Source: Clostridia bacterium
Lineage (GTDB): Bacteria; Bacillota; Clostridia; Christensenellales; Borkfalkiaceae
Assembly: GCA_017407325.1 (NCBI GenBank)
Contig: JAFQWV010000009.1
Span: 56,423 to 120,422 of the forward strand
Direction: 5' to 3'
DNA length: 64,000 nucleotides
Position numbers and translations under genes: made by a program. The notes beneath the pieces were generated by a model. It was not told the DNA's origin, searched no databases, and saw only the letters and a program-made list of their open reading frames with translations. Shown here piece after piece: positions 61,441 through 64,000 of this stretch (the first letter of the stretch is position 1; every line of letters starts with the position of its first letter).

Positions 61441-63260
61441 CGATTGTCGGTAACTCAAACAGTGGAAAAACGACGCTATATAACGCTTTAACGAAAAGTA
61501 GCGAGAAAACGGGTAATTGGCACGGGGTTACGGTTGAAACGCGTTCTAAAGCCTTGTACGGCGACAGCAGTGTGGAAATCTTCGACCTATCGGGCTTAGA
61601 GTCGCTTTCGACTTATTCTATCGAAGAAAAGCGTTCAAAAGACTTTTTGCAAAAAGGCGATTACGACTTAATTTTAAACGTAATTGAAATATCAAATATT
61701 AAAAACGCTTTAAAACTTGCTAAAGAATTAGCAGCTCTTAATAAACCTATGCTAATTTTTTTTAATTTCTGTAACGAGTTTTATAAAAGTGGTGGAAAAA
61801 TAGATAAAAATCTATTAAAAAAGTCTGTTTCTAAGTACGTAATATTCGGCGATGCGATAGATGATAAAAGCGTAAAAGACGTTATTTTTGCAATCAAAAA
61901 TAAGCAGTTTGAAATAATCAAAGTAGACCAAGAAAACGCAATAAAAGCAGTTGAAGTAAAAGAGTTAAAGCTTTCAAAAATTGATAAAATTTTGCTTAAT
62001 CCTAAAATCGCAATTTTCCTTTATTTAGCAATGGTTTTAGCGATATTTTATCTTGCGTTCGGGAAAGTAGGAATAGGCGGAATATGTGCAAAAATTATAG
62101 ATTACGGAATAGGTTTTTTACAGTCCTTTATAGGCGATATTTTTGAAAGATTTTCAGTAAACGAATTTTTGTCAAATTTAGTGCTTGACGGTATAATATC
62201 AGCAGTCGGCAGCGTGCTTGTGTTTATTCCACAAATTGCCGTTTTGCAGTTTTTCTTGATTTGGCTTGAACAAAGTGGAGTTATTGCAAGAATATCCTTT
62301 TTGACGGATAGTTTTTTGTCAAAAATAGGGTTAAACGGCAGGGCAATGTTCACGATTTTAATGGGGTTTGGGTGTACTGCAATTTCTGTTAAATTATCTT
62401 CGGGCGCAGAAAATAATTCTATAAAAGAAAGAACTGCTAAAGCGCTTCCGTTTATAATGTGCTCGGCAAAAGTGCCTGTAATAGTTTATTTTTTAAATTT
62501 AATTTTCGGGGAATTTACGTATTTAGCGTTGTTTTTGTGCTATCTTTTAATCGTGCTGTTTTGTATTATATATTTATGGATAGATAAAAAGATAAAATCA
62601 AAAAATAGCGTTCCTATGCTTTTACTTGTACCGCCACTTAGAAAAATTACGCTAAAAAAGTGCGCAAAACCCTTGAAAAAAAGTCTGAAAGAGTTTATAA
62701 TAAAACTCGGTACGGTGGTAACGCTCGTTTCAATTACGGTCTATCTTTTAAAAAGCGTATCTATAAATTTTGAATATTTAACTGAAAGCGAAACAGATAG
62801 AAGTATTTTGGCGTTTTTAGGCAAGAAAATCAAGTTTTTATTTATGCCAATAGGCGTAAATTCGTGGGAATTATCAACTTCGCTACTTGCTGGCGTATTT
62901 GCAAAAGAAAGTATAATATCAACGCTTTCTCTGCTTACAAAATCGGGCGTTGGACTTAATTTACCGCAAACTATTGCATTTATTATATTTGTAATGTTTT
63001 ATACGCCTTGCGTTGTCGCGCTTGAAAGTTACCGTATAGAATTTGGCTTAAAATTTGCTTTAAAAGTTGCAATTTTTCAGTTTTTAGTTGCACTTGCGCT
63101 TTGCTATCTTACATACTTTTTACTAATAAGTTTTGCGTTAAAAATCGTTGTATTAATTGCGATATTTACGCTTTTTATATACAAGGTACTTTATGAAAAA
63201 ATTCGTCGCAAAAAAAGAAGAAAAACTTTCAAAAATGCTACTTTCAGAATATTCGGGTAG
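61431..63260 (+). CDS. feoB: Ferrous iron transporter FeoB, divergent G domain
   Basis: Imports Fe2+ across the membrane. The 609-residue product is short for a FeoB. The N-terminal G domain has G1 GNSNSGKTT and the switch GVTVE. G3 is DLSGLESL instead of DLPGxYSL. G4 is NFCN where other FeoB have NMxD, so the Asp that reads guanine is Asn; the G5 region (IFGDAIDD) is also not canonical. The membrane part has two Gate domains (QSGVIARISFLTDSFL, MGFGCTAIS, LLAGVFAKESIIS) and about nine segments. The last 68 bases overlap the next gene, and the Lys/Arg-rich C-terminal tail is encoded there. Confidence 0.9.
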   Translation: MRVAIVGNSNSGKTTLYNALTKSSEKTGNWHGVTVETRSKALYGDSSVEIFDLSGLESLSTYSIEEKRSKDFLQKGDYDLILNVIEISNIKNALKLAKELAALNKPMLIFFNFCNEFYKSGGKIDKNLLKKSVSKYVIFGDAIDDKSVKDVIFAIKNKQFEIIKVDQENAIKAVEVKELKLSKIDKILLNPKIAIFLYLAMVLAIFYLAFGKVGIGGICAKIIDYGIGFLQSFIGDIFERFSVNEFLSNLVLDGIISAVGSVLVFIPQIAVLQFFLIWLEQSGVIARISFLTDSFLSKIGLNGRAMFTILMGFGCTAISVKLSSGAENNSIKERTAKALPFIMCSAKVPVIVYFLNLIFGEFTYLALFLCYLLIVLFCIIYLWIDKKIKSKNSVPMLLLVPPLRKITLKKCAKPLKKSLKEFIIKLGTVVTLVSITVYLLKSVSINFEYLTESETDRSILAFLGKKIKFLFMPIGVNSWELSTSLLAGVFAKESIISTLSLLTKSGVGLNLPQTIAFIIFVMFYTPCVVALESYRIEFGLKFALKVAIFQFLVALALCYLTYFLLISFALKIVVLIAIFTLFIYKVLYEKIRRKKRRKTFKNATFRIFG

Positions 63261-64000
63261 TCTCTCTTTTTCGCGCCTACAAAATCTTTTTAGAAATAAA
63301 GATATCAAAGTAAACGGAAAAAGAATAAGTCGCGATCAAACGGTTTTTTCAGGTGATGAAGTCGTCGTTTATTTTGACGGCGAAAGTATAAAATTAGACG
63401 TTGAAATTTTGTATCAAGACGACAACGTTTTAGCTTGCTATAAGCCAAAAGGCATAACCAGCGAAAAGTTTTATGAAAGTTTAAAATCTCAGTTTGAAAA
63501 CCTTTATTTTTGCCATAGGCTCGATAGAAATACTGACGGCGTAATGATTTTTGCGTTAAATGAAAGCGCTTATATAAGCATTTTAAACGGCTTTAAGAAA
63601 AAAGAATTTTCAAAAACTTATATCGCTACCGTTTACGGTGTTTTAGAAAATGATAGTGACAAACTTACGCATTATCTTATAAAAGACGAAGAAAAGGGCG
63701 TTGTTACGCTTTTTGATAAACAAATTAAAAATTCGCTAAAAGCAGAACTTGAGTATACCGTTATTAAAAGATATGATAATTTTACTGAAGTTAAAATAAA
63801 TCTTTTAACGGGAAGAACGCACCAAATTCGCGCGCAAATGGCAAAAATTGGTCATTTCGTTTTAGGTGACGGCAAATACGGGAACGACAAACTTAGTAAA
63901 AGTTTAGGTGTGAAAGAATTGTGCCTTTCGTCTTTTAGTATTGAATTGCGTTTTAAAAAGGGCGATTTTTTGCATTATTTGAACGGAAAAATGATAGAAA
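63193..64000 (+). CDS. RluA family pseudouridine synthase with S4 domain, 3' end outside the window
   Basis: Pseudouridine synthase of the RluC/RluD kind. The ATG at 63193 lies inside the end of feoB (68-base overlap); 269 codons are visible before the window ends. It has an N-terminal S4 RNA-binding domain (KDIKVNGKRISRDQTVFSG), then YKPKGITSE, the catalytic Asp in FCHRLDRNTDGVMIFA, and LLTGRTHQIRAQMAKIGH. Unlike the gene at 58.9 kb it keeps the S4 domain. The target site is unknown. The overlap with an iron transporter gene has no obvious functional meaning. Confidence 0.9.
   Translation, partial: MKKFVAKKEEKLSKMLLSEYSGSLSFSRLQNLFRNKDIKVNGKRISRDQTVFSGDEVVVYFDGESIKLDVEILYQDDNVLACYKPKGITSEKFYESLKSQFENLYFCHRLDRNTDGVMIFALNESAYISILNGFKKKEFSKTYIATVYGVLENDSDKLTHYLIKDEEKGVVTLFDKQIKNSLKAELEYTVIKRYDNFTEVKINLLTGRTHQIRAQMAKIGHFVLGDGKYGNDKLSKSLGVKELCLSSFSIELRFKKGDFLHYLNGKMIE

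Noticed and set aside
1..64000. CRISPR arrays, insertion sequences, tRNA or rRNA genes, prophage
   Set aside because: Reading through all intergenic spaces gave no direct-repeat/spacer array, transposase, tRNA cloverleaf or rRNA segment; the gaps are short and accounted for.

Overview
This 64-kb window is AT-rich chromosomal DNA from a Gram-positive, low-GC bacterium, most likely a member of Bacillota class Clostridia. The evidence is Bacillota-type gene neighbourhoods (rsmD-coaD-ylbJ; ylmE-sepF; rplU-rpmA with an L21 leader; a serine-kinase-free thr operon), an RNase Y, a long Clostridium-type SRP RNA with an Alu domain, a T-box in front of ileS, an L27 that still carries an N-terminal pro-segment, and the GlgC+GlgD pair typical of Clostridia. 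The genetic code is standard (UGA is used as stop). I saw no tRNA, rRNA, CRISPR array, insertion sequence, prophage or integration site. The window is dense core genome with tight operons and good sigma-A promoters (TTGACA-17-TATAAT).

Layout. 1-6.7 kb: the end of ddl, the RNase P RNA, an orphan lipoprotein, a sigma/anti-sigma-like pair, a small helical protein, rplU-rpmA with its leader, and an OGG-type glycosylase. 6.7-11.1 kb (minus strand): serC-serA, then a two-gene radical-SAM/DNA-metabolism unit whose promoter carries two LexA-type boxes. 11.2-13.6 kb: an M24 peptidase, efp, and an SDR reductase. 13.7-23.8 kb: a complete glycogen operon glgB-glgC-glgD-glgA-glgP plus a GH13 debranching/neopullulanase-like enzyme. 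23.8-26.5 kb: tex, a multi-hairpin intergenic element, and acpP. 26.6-37.8 kb: ftsK, rimO-pgsA-cinA, recA-cysK-cysE, rny. 37.9-44.0 kb: uvrC-alr-rsmD-coaD, ylbJ (minus), rarA. 44.1-48.9 kb: a Wzz/tyrosine kinase/PHP phosphatase trio, sepF and ylmE (minus), and an HtrA-like lipoprotein protease. 49-54.2 kb: thrC-thrB-ACT protein-hom-aspartokinase. 54.2-59.6 kb: SRP RNA (minus), T-box, ileS, an rRNA methyltransferase-like gene and a pseudouridine synthase. 59.8-64 kb: a secreted membrane-anchored protein, feoA-feoB, and the start of a second RluA-family gene.

How the genes work together. The glycogen operon holds synthesis (GlgCDAB) and breakdown (GlgP plus GH13) in one transcription unit. The serine genes (serC-serA) and the cysteine genes (cysE-cysK, attached to recA) supply linked amino acids, and the thr operon runs from aspartate through homoserine to threonine. 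Division and cell-surface functions (ftsK, sepF, ddl, alr, pgsA, BY-kinase) and RNA/translation functions (rnpB, SRP RNA, rny, efp, ileS, rimO, rsmD, RluA enzymes) make up most of the rest.

No wholly new multi-gene system is evident. The observations most worth following are the LexA-type control of the radical-SAM/DNA-metabolism pair, the structured intergenic region before acpP, a 13-bp motif repeated just after five genes, a FeoB whose guanine-specificity Asp is replaced by Asn, and several architecture changes (the GlgA tail, Hom without ACT, a decayed CinA N-domain).
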